From: an uncultured Saprospiraceae bacterium
Lineage (GTDB): Bacteria; Bacteroidota; Bacteroidia; Chitinophagales; Saprospiraceae
NCBI GenBank assembly: GCA_937959375.1
Contig: CALGLS010000111.1
Coordinates: 1-6,152 of the forward strand
Direction: 5' to 3'
Length of the DNA: 6,152 bases
Shown here: one piece after another, positions 1 through 5,496 of the stretch
How the letters are laid out: each line of letters opens with the position of its first letter
Position numbering within the stretch: position 1 is the first letter of the stretch
The notes under the pieces: generated by a model
Database searches by the model: none
The model's input: only the letters and a program-made list of their open reading frames with translations
Told to the model about the DNA's origin: nothing
Program-made: the position numbers and the translations under genes

Positions 1-1
1 C

Positions 2-457
2 ATGTCGACATACCAACTCTATAGAGAACAAACCCTTCCAATTACCTTACAAGAAGCTTGGGATTTTTTCTCTACACCAAAAAACCTTGCTAAAATCACA
101 CCGAGCGAATTAGGGTTTCACATTGTTACAGAATTGGATGACTCCCCTATTTACAACGGCATGTTGATTGAATATCGAGTACGCCCTATGTTGGGTATCC
201 CTCTAAAATGGGTAACAAAAATTGTAGCTGTTGATGGGCCAAATCGTTTTGCAGATACACAACTAAGTGGTCCTTATAAATTGTGGGAACACACTCATAC
301 ATTCGAAGAAATAGACGAAGGAGTTTTTATGACTGATTTAGTCAAATATCAACTACCCCTCGGTTTTTTGGGAGACATTGCCCACGCACTTTTCGTAAAG
401 AAGAAACTAAACCATATATTTGATTACAGGAAGAAAATTTTGGAAGAAACTTTCTAA
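2..457 (+). CDS. SRPBCC-family (START/Bet v1-like) ligand-binding protein
   Basis: This 151-aa protein has the layout of a small single-domain SRPBCC protein: a beta strand with REQTLPI, then FFSTPKNLAKITP at residues 22-34, which is the opening helix pair typical of the Bacteroidota group. The conserved central stretch GPYKLWEHTHTF (90-101) and a C-terminal segment with YQLPLGFLGDIAH (116-128) before a long basic helix follow. There is no signal peptide, so it should be cytoplasmic. The fold forms a hydrophobic pocket; no ligand or reaction can be read from the sequence. The ATG is the second base of the window, so an upstream extension cannot be excluded, but as I recall homologs begin at about this point. 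It lies 48 bp before crtZ on the same strand, so the two are probably co-transcribed, and a role linked to carotenoid or other isoprenoid lipids is an inference from that position. The fold assignment is fairly sure; the function is not known. Confidence 0.85.
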   Translation: MSTYQLYREQTLPITLQEAWDFFSTPKNLAKITPSELGFHIVTELDDSPIYNGMLIEYRVRPMLGIPLKWVTKIVAVDGPNRFADTQLSGPYKLWEHTHTFEEIDEGVFMTDLVKYQLPLGFLGDIAHALFVKKKLNHIFDYRKKILEETF

Positions 458-470
458 ACTAGAATAATAA

Positions 471-486
471 AGTTGTTTAATCAACT
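471..486. repeat. Short dyad in the SRPBCC-crtZ spacer
   Basis: AGTTG and CAACT (5 bp each) flank TTTAAT in the 48-bp spacer. As RNA it would form a weak hairpin with a 6-nt loop and no following U-run, so it is not a terminator. It could be an RNA processing site or chance in AT-rich DNA. Confidence 0.25.
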
Positions 487-505
487 GATGAATAAATAAA
501 GTTAT

Positions 506-979
506 ATGAGCATTTATATCACAAACATTGCGATAACCCTTGCCACCTTCTTTATCATGGAGGCAGTAGCTTGGGGGACACATAAGTATCTTATGCATGG
601 CTTGCTTTGGACCTTGCATCGAGATCATCACCAACCCAATCACGATCACTTTCTAGAGCGCAACGATGCCTTCTTCCTGATCTTTGCAACACCAGGTATT
701 TTAGGCTTATATTTTGGGTCAAGTGCAGATTTCAACTATCTCTTCTGGATTGGACTCGGAGTCACACTTTATGGATTCGCCTATTTTTTTGTACATGATA
801 TCTTTATTCATCAGCGCTTCAAGTGGATGAGAAAAACAGATAAAATGTACTTCAGAGCCATCAGAAAGGCGCATAAAGTACACCACAAACACCTAGGTAA
901 AGAAGATGGTGAATGCTTTGGGATGCTTTGGGTTCCTATGAAATACTTTCGGGAAGCCAGACGAATGGCAAAGAAATAA
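506..979 (+). CDS. crtZ: Beta-carotene hydroxylase (sterol desaturase / fatty acid hydroxylase superfamily)
   Basis: This 157-aa membrane di-iron enzyme should hydroxylate the beta-ionone rings of beta-carotene to give cryptoxanthin and zeaxanthin. The histidine boxes expected of the CrtZ family are all visible: HKYLMH (26-31), HRDHH (38-42), HDIFIH (97-102) and HKVHHKH (123-129). Hydrophobic helices cover about 4-23, 55-72 and 76-96, and the length is that of a usual bacterial CrtZ. The C-terminus has the family-like GMLWVPMKYF (139-148). The ATG at 506 is chosen because the first helix starts right after it; no Shine-Dalgarno sequence is seen, which is normal for Bacteroidota. It follows the SRPBCC gene by 48 bp, and a strong terminator lies about 150 bp downstream, so it is probably the last gene of a carotenoid operon. 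No lycopene cyclase follows; crtI, crtB and crtY would have to lie to the left or elsewhere. Confidence 0.94.
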   Translation: MSIYITNIAITLATFFIMEAVAWGTHKYLMHGLLWTLHRDHHQPNHDHFLERNDAFFLIFATPGILGLYFGSSADFNYLFWIGLGVTLYGFAYFFVHDIFIHQRFKWMRKTDKMYFRAIRKAHKVHHKHLGKEDGECFGMLWVPMKYFREARRMAKK

Positions 980-1074
980 CCAAATTAGAGACAAAAATAC
1001 CTTTGATTAGAGCTCAGCGATTAAAATACTTTAATTTTTTTCACATGAGTCAGGTTTCTTTTTCAAAAAAAGAT

Positions 1075-1082
1075 TACTTTTG
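1075..1082 (+). promoter_or_regulatory. Candidate -7 promoter element between crtZ and its terminator
   Basis: TACTTTTG matches the Bacteroidota sigma-A -7 consensus TAnnTTTG at all six fixed positions. A clear -33 TTTG about 20 nt upstream is missing (only GGTTT near 1053-1057). Transcription would start near 1087-1089, just before a UUCG-capped hairpin, and could end at the terminator at 1125-1162. The match is exact, but such 6-base matches also occur by chance in AT-rich spacers. Confidence 0.4.
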
Positions 1083-1086
1083 TTGC

Positions 1087-1162
1087 GCTTACTTCGGTAA
1101 GTAATAAACTACTTTTAATACATTGCGACATGGCTGCTCTTGAGCGGCCATGTCGCTTTTTT
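1087..1162 (+). ncRNA. Candidate small RNA (about 75 nt), unnamed
   Basis: A perfect TAnnTTTG element at 1075-1082 predicts a start near 1087. The predicted RNA opens with CTTAC-TTCG-GTAAG (1088-1101), a 5-bp stem capped by the very stable cUUCGg tetraloop. An unpaired AU-rich linker (1102-1124) follows, and the RNA ends in the 15-bp terminator hairpin with a U6 tail. Hairpin, single-stranded linker and terminator is the usual plan of a small regulatory RNA. No ORF of meaningful size lies inside it. The alternative is that this is only the 3' untranslated region of crtZ, with the promoter match fortuitous; a small RNA released from that 3' end is a third option. Confidence 0.3.
1125..1162 (+). 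terminator. Strong intrinsic terminator after crtZ
   Basis: The arms 1125-1139 and 1142-1156 pair over 15 bp with a single G-U wobble (T1135 with G1146). The stem is GC-rich and opens at the top to a CUUG loop. Six T residues (1157-1162) follow directly. On the opposite strand no U-run follows the stem, so this acts on + strand transcripts: the carotenoid operon and/or the candidate small RNA. Confidence 0.88.
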
Positions 1163-1163
1163 A

Positions 1164-1194
1164 GTAGCGATCTTATTGTCAAACTAATCGCTAC
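1164..1194. repeat. Inverted repeat overlapping the stop codon of the 178-aa gene
   Basis: GTAGCGAT (1164-1171) and ATCGCTAC (1187-1194) are perfect 8-bp inverted copies separated by 15 bp. The TAG stop of the - strand gene (1191-1193) lies in the right arm. On the - strand the hairpin is followed by TAAAAAA rather than a U-run, so it is not a classical terminator. It may stabilise the mRNA end or slow polymerase. Confidence 0.45.
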
Positions 1195-1727
1195 CTGTTG
1201 TTCAAAACATCGACTAAGCTTGTCAAGTTTGAAGTTTCTAACTGGTACAATTCACTGTCAACTGCTGAATGAGAATAGGTCCAATTTTTAGGGCTAGTTT
1301 CCCAAGGCAACATTAGGGCATCTCTAAGCAAAACCTGTTCGCCTGTTGCTCCTTCTACCAACATATATAAATCTACACTTCCGGGATTTTTCACCACTCT
1401 ATATGTCCACCAATATTCAAGCTTCACATCTGTCAGATAGATCAATTCGCCATCAGCTTTTTCGTATTCCATTATAAGTTCCTTTCCATCAAGGAAAAAC
1501 CGCAAAGTATGTTTTTGTGATTCCGCAATTAAGAAAATAAAAATATAAGTCGCGGGGATAGAAAATAGAAAAAACACCATGTTCCAACTAACCAACTCAA
1601 TCCCACTCGATTGGATCAGTTGATAAATCACGATGACGCCCAATGTAGCCGCCAATGCCGTTTTAACAAAAGCGCTATCTATATCATCTAATGTCGATGC
1701 CTTACTTTCAAAAAGTAGTTGACTCAT
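1191..1727 (-). CDS. Unrecognised two-helix membrane protein (178 aa)
   Basis: I do not recognise this family. A 22-residue N-terminal segment is followed by two hydrophobic helices at about 23-38 (ALAATLGVIVIYQLI) and 48-68 (WNMVFFLFSIPATYIFIFLIA). A soluble C-terminal half (about 72-178) then alternates short hydrophobic and charged stretches, for example LRFFLDGKELIMEY at 75-88 and LEYWWTYRVV at 103-112. A helical hairpin followed by a beta-rich domain resembles bacterial PH-like membrane proteins, but that is only a comparison of layout. No catalytic motif or signal peptide is visible. The ATG at 1727 has an A-rich run just upstream (AAGAAAAAG) and no better start nearby. The gene converges on crtZ and is divergent from the metal locus; the link to either is unclear. 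The reading frame is open, coding-like and surely real; the function is unknown. Confidence 0.72.
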   Translation of the reverse strand: MSQLLFESKASTLDDIDSAFVKTALAATLGVIVIYQLIQSSGIELVSWNMVFFLFSIPATYIFIFLIAESQKHTLRFFLDGKELIMEYEKADGELIYLTDVKLEYWWTYRVVKNPGSVDLYMLVEGATGEQVLLRDALMLPWETSPKNWTYSHSAVDSELYQLETSNLTSLVDVLNNR

Positions 1728-1744
1728 CTTTTTCTTTATAGTCG

Positions 1745-1778
1745 TGTTTAAAATAACTTCTTAATATCATTTTAAACA
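1745..1778. promoter_or_regulatory. 10-bp perfect inverted repeat upstream of the 178-aa gene
   Basis: TGTTTAAAAT (1745-1754) and ATTTTAAACA (1769-1778) are perfect inverted copies with a 14-bp spacer, beginning 18 bp upstream of the 178-aa start codon. On the - strand a TTG at about 1777-1779 stands 21 nt before TATTTTAA, a weak resemblance to a -33/-7 promoter that would overlap the repeat. This position would suit an operator. The repeat is almost all A/T, so chance is a real alternative. Confidence 0.4.
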
Positions 1779-1811
1779 ACTTCCCCCATAAAGAAAAGAA
1801 CATTCGACGAA

Positions 1812-1850
1812 TAAGGTAAAACCTCCTGTCCTAATTTATACTTTACCTTA
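1812..1850. promoter_or_regulatory. 9-bp perfect inverted repeat in the 1728-1985 divergent spacer
   Basis: TAAGGTAAA (1812-1820) and TTTACCTTA (1842-1850) are perfect inverted copies 21 bp apart. No T-run follows on either strand, so it is not a terminator. Centred about 80 bp upstream of the predicted -7 element of the 112-aa gene, it could be a double half-site for a dimeric regulator. No known box is matched with confidence. Confidence 0.35.
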
Positions 1851-1911
1851 CATTTATCAATCTTTTAACTCGTTATCCCTTCTTATGTAGCAATTTATAT
1901 AGCGTTTTTAT

Positions 1912-1919
1912 TAACTTTG
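1912..1919 (+). promoter_or_regulatory. Probable -7 promoter element for the His/Cys-rich 112-aa gene
   Basis: TAACTTTG matches TAnnTTTG at all fixed positions. It lies 66 bp upstream of the TTG start and predicts a leader of about 60 nt. A good -33 TTTG is not seen at the usual distance. It is the only perfect match on this strand in the spacer. Confidence 0.5.
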
Positions 1920-1985
1920 CTAAACTATAAATTGTTAGTATTTAGAAAATAAGCCTTAAAAACTCAACGTTAGCTATTTATCATT

Positions 1986-2324
1986 TTGAAAAACAATCAA
2001 ACATATCGACAGATAATCGCTTGCTTCTTAGCAGGCTTAATCTGTTTGGTTTTTGTTTTACAAACGGTACACCATACTTTCGGGCATGATCACGTTGAAG
2101 TATGTTCATTAAAAACTCCGCATTTCCATGCAGAAGGCCACGAGCATTTTTCATGTAACATCTGCTTCTTTAACTTTGATTCTTCAGATTTATCATTCCA
2201 TGATCTAACAATTAAAACGCCTAAGGTCCTTAATGTCAAGCTTGTTCTCAGCTATACTGAATACTTCTATAGCAAAAGCTTACTACAAACCTTTCCACGC
2301 GGACCACCTACCATCTTTTCCTAA
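1986..2324 (+). CDS. Small His/Cys-rich membrane-anchored protein, putative metal binding
   Basis: This 112-aa protein has an N-terminal hydrophobic helix at about 10-27 (signal anchor or signal peptide) and an exported part crowded with metal ligands: H29-H30, H34-x-H36, C40, H46-x-H48, H52-x-H54 and C57-NI-C60. The C-terminus ends in PRGPP (104-108). From memory, short Bacteroidota proteins with this plan (His pairs, CxxC, final RGPP) occur beside TonB-dependent receptors for metals; I have no family name for them. The start is TTG at 1986: the frame is closed by TAG at 1971-1973 and no ATG or GTG lies between, so TTG is the only standard start that keeps the helix. The role is probably periplasmic metal binding, sensing or hand-over, with zinc or copper as candidates. 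A lipoprotein gene follows 300 bp downstream on the same strand. Confidence 0.8.
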   Translation: MKNNQTYRQIIACFLAGLICLVFVLQTVHHTFGHDHVEVCSLKTPHFHAEGHEHFSCNICFFNFDSSDLSFHDLTIKTPKVLNVKLVLSYTEYFYSKSLLQTFPRGPPTIFS

Positions 2325-2624
2325 AATACTTTAATTATTTTTTAGCTGGGACTCTTGACAGAATGTCCACCTGTGTCTTCATGTAAGTAACACATAGTAA
2401 TGGGGTACATTCGTTTGAAATGAATTTAGACAAATCATTTTCAAGGTAACAACACCGTTCGTGTTACAATGAGATGGTGTAGGCTAACCTAGCTATCTGA
2501 TTAAAAATAGATCAATAAACTTTTATTCATTACGCCACCGTAAACAGTGTGCCTGATTGGTCATTGTATATCGGTGTATCATGAAGTTGTCTTAAGACAG
2601 CTCTTATAAAATAATGTTTCAATT
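2325..2624. other. 300-bp spacer with several small hairpins, no gene seen
   Basis: Only trivial ORFs occur here. An AT-only weak hairpin follows the upstream stop (AAAATA 2323-2328 with TATTTT 2336-2341, then T/A). Two adjoining imperfect hairpins occupy 2415-2467: TTGAAATGA (2415-2423) with TCATTTTCAA (2435-2444), one bulge; and AACAC (2451-2455) with GTGTT (2461-2465). TAGG-CTAA-CCTA lies near 2480-2491 and a perfect palindrome at 2588-2599. No TAnnTTTG element was found on the + strand. The spacer could be a structured leader, a remnant of a lost gene, or an ordinary promoter region for the lipoprotein gene. Confidence 0.4.
2588..2599. promoter_or_regulatory. Perfect 12-bp palindrome before the 138-aa lipoprotein gene
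   Basis: TGTCTTAAGACA is its own reverse complement, with a further G-C pair outside one G-T wobble (2586/2601). It ends 25 bp upstream of the lipoprotein start codon. Its place and symmetry suit an operator for a homodimeric repressor or activator. As RNA it has no loop, so it is more likely a DNA-level site. The regulator is unknown. Confidence 0.45.
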
Positions 2625-3041
2625 ATGAAAAATCTCAAATTCCATTATATCCTCGTGTTTGCTGCTCTTAGTTTATTTATTGTTAGTTGTGACAAAGATG
2701 ACGATGACAGCAGTGGCACAGAAAATAAAATTACCATTACTATCGATGAACCCATCGACGGTGAAACCATAAGCGACTGCGCCGATGTTCATATACACAT
2801 TGACTTTGATGCAACCATAGAAAATCATTCAGTGGAAGTCGTATTACATCCTGAGGGAGATACCAGTGACAAAATCATTGATTTCGATCTACATGATCAC
2901 GATAAAGAAATCAAATTCGATCAAGAAGTTGATTTGTGTAGCTATGGAGCGGGAGCCTGCTTTCACTTAGAAGTAGAAGCTTGCGTTGATCACGATTGCG
3001 AAGAGAAGGCAACCGCTGAGGTTGAGTTTTGCATACAGTAA
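2625..3041 (+). CDS. Surface-type lipoprotein, Cys/His/Asp-rich, Ig-like
   Basis: This 138-aa protein has a type II signal peptide with lipobox IVSC, lipidated on C22. The residues after the cysteine are D-K-D-D-D-D, matching the acidic lipoprotein export signal that sends Bacteroidota lipoproteins to the cell surface. The mature domain (about 35-138) is beta-rich and has six cysteines (52, 105, 112, 120, 125, 136), enough for three disulfides, plus histidines at 56, 58, 68, 75, 90, 92, 114 and 123 and many acids, as in HDHD (90-93) and DHDCEE (122-127). ITIDEPIDGETIS (38-50) resembles ITVQEPLNNSFSI (176-188) of the DUF4625-type lipoprotein at 5553, so both probably share an Ig-like repeat. 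It converges on the receptor gene, 36 bp end to end. A role as a surface metal-binding partner of the receptor is inferred from context and composition. Confidence 0.82.
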   Translation: MKNLKFHYILVFAALSLFIVSCDKDDDDSSGTENKITITIDEPIDGETISDCADVHIHIDFDATIENHSVEVVLHPEGDTSDKIIDFDLHDHDKEIKFDQEVDLCSYGAGACFHLEVEACVDHDCEEKATAEVEFCIQ

Positions 3042-3051
3042 ACGAACAGAT

Positions 3052-3086
3052 GCTCACTAAGTTTACAGTTTGTAAACTTAGTGAGC
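3052..3086. terminator. 16-bp perfect hairpin, shared terminator of convergent genes
   Basis: Arms 3052-3067 and 3071-3086 are perfect inverted copies over 16 bp with a 3-nt spacer, starting 10 bp after the lipoprotein stop. The + strand continues TCTTCTTTG and the - strand ATCTGTTCGTTT. Both are T-rich but interrupted, so the very stable stem must do much of the work. The receptor stop codon (3078-3080, TAA on the - strand) lies inside the right arm. Confidence 0.85.
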
Positions 3087-5468
3087 TCTTCTTTGTAAAT
3101 TGGTTTTAAAAGGCACCTTGAGTGTAAGCACTATATTTCTCCCCTGTTCGGGAACATTTATAAGGCGATATCGACTGAGGTGTGCAAAATAAGTGGTGTT
3201 GAAAATGTTTTGCACCTGACAACTAATTTGAAATTTCTGTTTTCCTAAAATGAGTTCAGATCCGATTTTGAAATCCCAGAGTTGATAAGCCGGAGTGCTG
3301 CGTTCAGAACGATCAATTCGAAATTGCCCTTGAGCGGCGAAGTGATACTGGTGATTAATCTCCATGTAAAAATCTTCTAACCATTTTTGCTCAGGTAACG
3401 AAAATCGAAGATCGGTACGAATAGCAGGTTGAGGTGTAAACGGTAGGGCTAACTTCGTTTTTGGGTTGTAAGATTGTACAAAATCAAAGGCCTGTTCCAG
3501 ACTAAGATGAGGTATGAAATCTTCCCAAGTCCACTGTAACTCAAGCCCAGTGTAAATAGCATCATCTTGCCGATATCGGAATATTTGTCCGGCTTCTGGC
3601 AATGGTGAAAATTGGGCAGGAAAAGTAGGACCTAGATAAATATAGTTGTCAAAATAATTGAAATAAGAAGCTAGACTACCTTTGAATTTTTTGTAGTTCC
3701 AACTGGCACTTAAGTCAAGCTGATAACCATGTTCTGACTTCAAATCAGGCGTACCAACCTCATGTCGAAAAGTACCGTGGTGAATACCATTAGAGACTGT
3801 TTCAGCAGGATAAGGCACTCTGAAACTTTTGCCTAGATTGGCTTTAAGTATCCATTTGTCGTCAACTAATGAAAGGTTACTGCCAATTGAAGCGGACCAA
3901 TTAAAGAACAAATCATCAGTGTTGGGAGATATCAGTGAATCCGTAATGATTTCGTTACTGTTCCAAACAAACTGTCGGAAGAATGAAGTATTATTCTGTC
4001 CAACATCAAAACGGAGGCCACCATTAACAAGCCAGTTCTTTCGAAGTTCTCGTTCTGAAATGGTAAATAAGCCTCCTCGGAAAGTACGAAATTCGGGTAA
4101 TAGATATTCGAATCCGCCACGTTGGTTATGCTGCCATTGAACATTAGTTCCGTAAATGTTTTTCCAATCTGATCGGAAGCGATGTTCATAGTGAGTAGCA
4201 ATACTAAAGGTTTGTAGTTCAAGTTCGATCGCTAGTTTGTCATTCGGATCAGCTAATTGCGACAAGGGTATACTGTGAAATTCAGGTTCTGAAAATTCAC
4301 GACGTAAGTTTTGCTGTAATCCTACATCTAAGGTGAGGTGGTCCTCTCCAAAGAAAAGTGTCTGATTCAGTGAAACTCGATAATGATCAACGGCTTGTCT
4401 TGGAACGTCAAGATCACGGTTGTTGCCATCATCGGTAAGTGCATAGGAACGAGGTACACCAACGGCTCCGCTGAATAAGCCAGCATCAAGTGAGTAGTGA
4501 CTAAAAAGAACTCGGGTAATTCCCCAAGCTCGACTCAGTCCTGCAGAAACACTGAAATTGGTTTCATCACCTGCTGTGTTTTTCAGACGTTCGTTGACAA
4601 TAGGTAGTTCAAAGCCATTGTAGATAAACAAATCACCTGGCACTCTATAGTCCGCAAAATCTTGTCGACTATAACGGGCAGTGACAAACCAGTTCTGAAT
4701 GTTAGCAGCTAATTTTGCAGAACCGCCCCAGTGATCGTTGTTTGTTTTGTGAACGCCAAGTACGCTACCTTGTAAAGTATTTTTAGGTAAAATTTTACCT
4801 GGAAGAATATTAATGACACCACCAAGACCATCTGAACCGTACTGTAATGAACCGGGACCTTTGATAATTTCGACACGTTCTACATCGAACTGATCGATTT
4901 CAAGTCCATGATCACTACCCCATTGTTGACTTTCTTGTTTTATACCTTGATGGTTAACAATAATTCGATTAGCAGATAAGCCTCTGATGACTGGTTTAGC
5001 AATACCTACACCAACATTGATGGCACTGATACCAGGTAATTTTTCAATGGATGTGGCAAAAGAGCCTTCCAGATTTTTTTGAAAAAAGTCCTCATGAATA
5101 TGTTCCGTATGAAGGGTTTCCTCCTGCTTGGCATGTTCATCTGTAACTTCAACCGTTAAGAGCAAATTAGAAGATGTCTCTAAATAGATATCTTGTCTTT
5201 TGGAATATCCGTTTTCAATTTTCACTGAAACGGTATCAGTGCTATAACTGATATATGAAATTTGCAACTCATAGATTCCATCGCTTAAATCGGAGAAGGT
5301 AAAACGACCGTCTCTTCCTGCTATGCTATATAGACTATCAGGAAGCAATAAAACTTTTGCGCTAGGCAAAGTAGTATTGTTTTCATCAAAGACAAATCCA
5401 TTAATTTGCCCCCAAGTTTGACAACTTGCTAACAGAAAAATTAAATACAGAAAGGATCTCTTATTCAT
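3078..5468 (-). CDS. TonB-dependent outer-membrane receptor, ZnuD-like (zinc/heavy metal)
   Basis: This 796-aa receptor should import a ligand across the outer membrane with TonB-ExbBD energy. In order: a signal peptide (1-20, likely cut before Q21); a carboxypeptidase-D-like domain (22-97, with GRDGRFTFSDLSDGIYELQISYISY at 51-75, quoted in part); a His/acid-rich link holding H112, H120, H123 and H125; a plug (about 128-224, with KLPGISAINVGVG, KPVIRGLSANRI, QQWGSDHGLEID, VERVEIIKGPGSLQYGSDG and LGGVINI); and a 22-strand-type barrel. NGIHHGTFRHE (560-570) and YFAHLSRYR with PEQGRNI (760-779) match the ZnuD/heavy-metal branch rather than the SusC glycan branch. The barrel's usual terminal aromatic is F787, but nine more residues (KTNLQRRAH) follow. 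The ATG at 5468 is fixed by the signal peptide. Lipoprotein genes flank it on both sides. Receptor class is sure; substrate is inferred. Confidence 0.95.
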   Translation of the reverse strand: MNKRSFLYLIFLLASCQTWGQINGFVFDENNTTLPSAKVLLLPDSLYSIAGRDGRFTFSDLSDGIYELQISYISYSTDTVSVKIENGYSKRQDIYLETSSNLLLTVEVTDEHAKQEETLHTEHIHEDFFQKNLEGSFATSIEKLPGISAINVGVGIAKPVIRGLSANRIIVNHQGIKQESQQWGSDHGLEIDQFDVERVEIIKGPGSLQYGSDGLGGVINILPGKILPKNTLQGSVLGVHKTNNDHWGGSAKLAANIQNWFVTARYSRQDFADYRVPGDLFIYNGFELPIVNERLKNTAGDETNFSVSAGLSRAWGITRVLFSHYSLDAGLFSGAVGVPRSYALTDDGNNRDLDVPRQAVDHYRVSLNQTLFFGEDHLTLDVGLQQNLRREFSEPEFHSIPLSQLADPNDKLAIELELQTFSIATHYEHRFRSDWKNIYGTNVQWQHNQRGGFEYLLPEFRTFRGGLFTISERELRKNWLVNGGLRFDVGQNNTSFFRQFVWNSNEIITDSLISPNTDDLFFNWSASIGSNLSLVDDKWILKANLGKSFRVPYPAETVSNGIHHGTFRHEVGTPDLKSEHGYQLDLSASWNYKKFKGSLASYFNYFDNYIYLGPTFPAQFSPLPEAGQIFRYRQDDAIYTGLELQWTWEDFIPHLSLEQAFDFVQSYNPKTKLALPFTPQPAIRTDLRFSLPEQKWLEDFYMEINHQYHFAAQGQFRIDRSERSTPAYQLWDFKIGSELILGKQKFQISCQVQNIFNTTYFAHLSRYRLINVPEQGRNIVLTLKVPFKTNLQRRAH

Positions 5469-5472
5469 TTTA

Positions 5473-5480
5473 CAAATGTA
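5473..5480 (-). promoter_or_regulatory. Candidate -7 element directly before the receptor start codon
   Basis: On the - strand this reads TACATTTG, a perfect TAnnTTTG, with TTTA 20 nt upstream as a three-of-four match to the -33 TTTG. Only 4 nt separate it from the ATG at 5468, so transcription would start at or next to the start codon and give a leaderless mRNA. The element is also half of the dyad TTACA-AA-TGTAA (5470-5481), where a repressor could cover it. Confidence 0.42.
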
Positions 5481-5496
5481 ATATTTTATAAGCGCT

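Noticed and set aside
407..649. 80-aa reading frame on the - strand
   Set aside because: It is antisense to the SRPBCC end and the crtZ start, both of which have strong family support.
992..999. CAAAAATA, a perfect -7 element on the - strand
   Set aside because: It would drive antisense transcription into crtZ with no supporting -33 element or structure; perfect matches are expected by chance at this base composition.
607..1104. Two 63-aa + strand frames (607-798 and 913-1104)
   Set aside because: They are out-of-frame readings of crtZ and its 3' spacer, with no protein-like features; the second also overlaps the predicted -7 element and hairpin region.
1022..2336. Exact 15-mer TAAAATACTTTAATT at 1022-1036 and 2322-2336, each after a stop codon
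   Set aside because: It is 13/15 A or T, isolated, and without further similarity on either side; chance is likely in AT-rich spacers, though a shared weak terminator cannot be fully excluded.
2323..2341. AAAATA / TATTTT hairpin after the 112-aa gene
   Set aside because: The stem is only A-T pairs and too weak to call an intrinsic terminator; mentioned only in the spacer description.
3829..4222. Frames of 103 aa (+) and 96 aa (-) inside the receptor gene
   Set aside because: Both are shadows of the receptor frame, which is continuous and conserved through this stretch.
5421..5432. Lipobox-like LASC at residues 13-16 of the receptor
   Set aside because: TonB-dependent receptors are normally cut by signal peptidase I; a plausible cut site before Q21 is directly followed by the carboxypeptidase-D-like domain, so the cysteine is probably within the signal peptide.
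3078..5468. SusC-type glycan receptor
   Set aside because: No SusD gene adjoins it, it is shorter than usual SusC proteins, and its barrel motifs (HHGTF, HLSRYR, PEQGRN) fit the ZnuD/heavy-metal branch.
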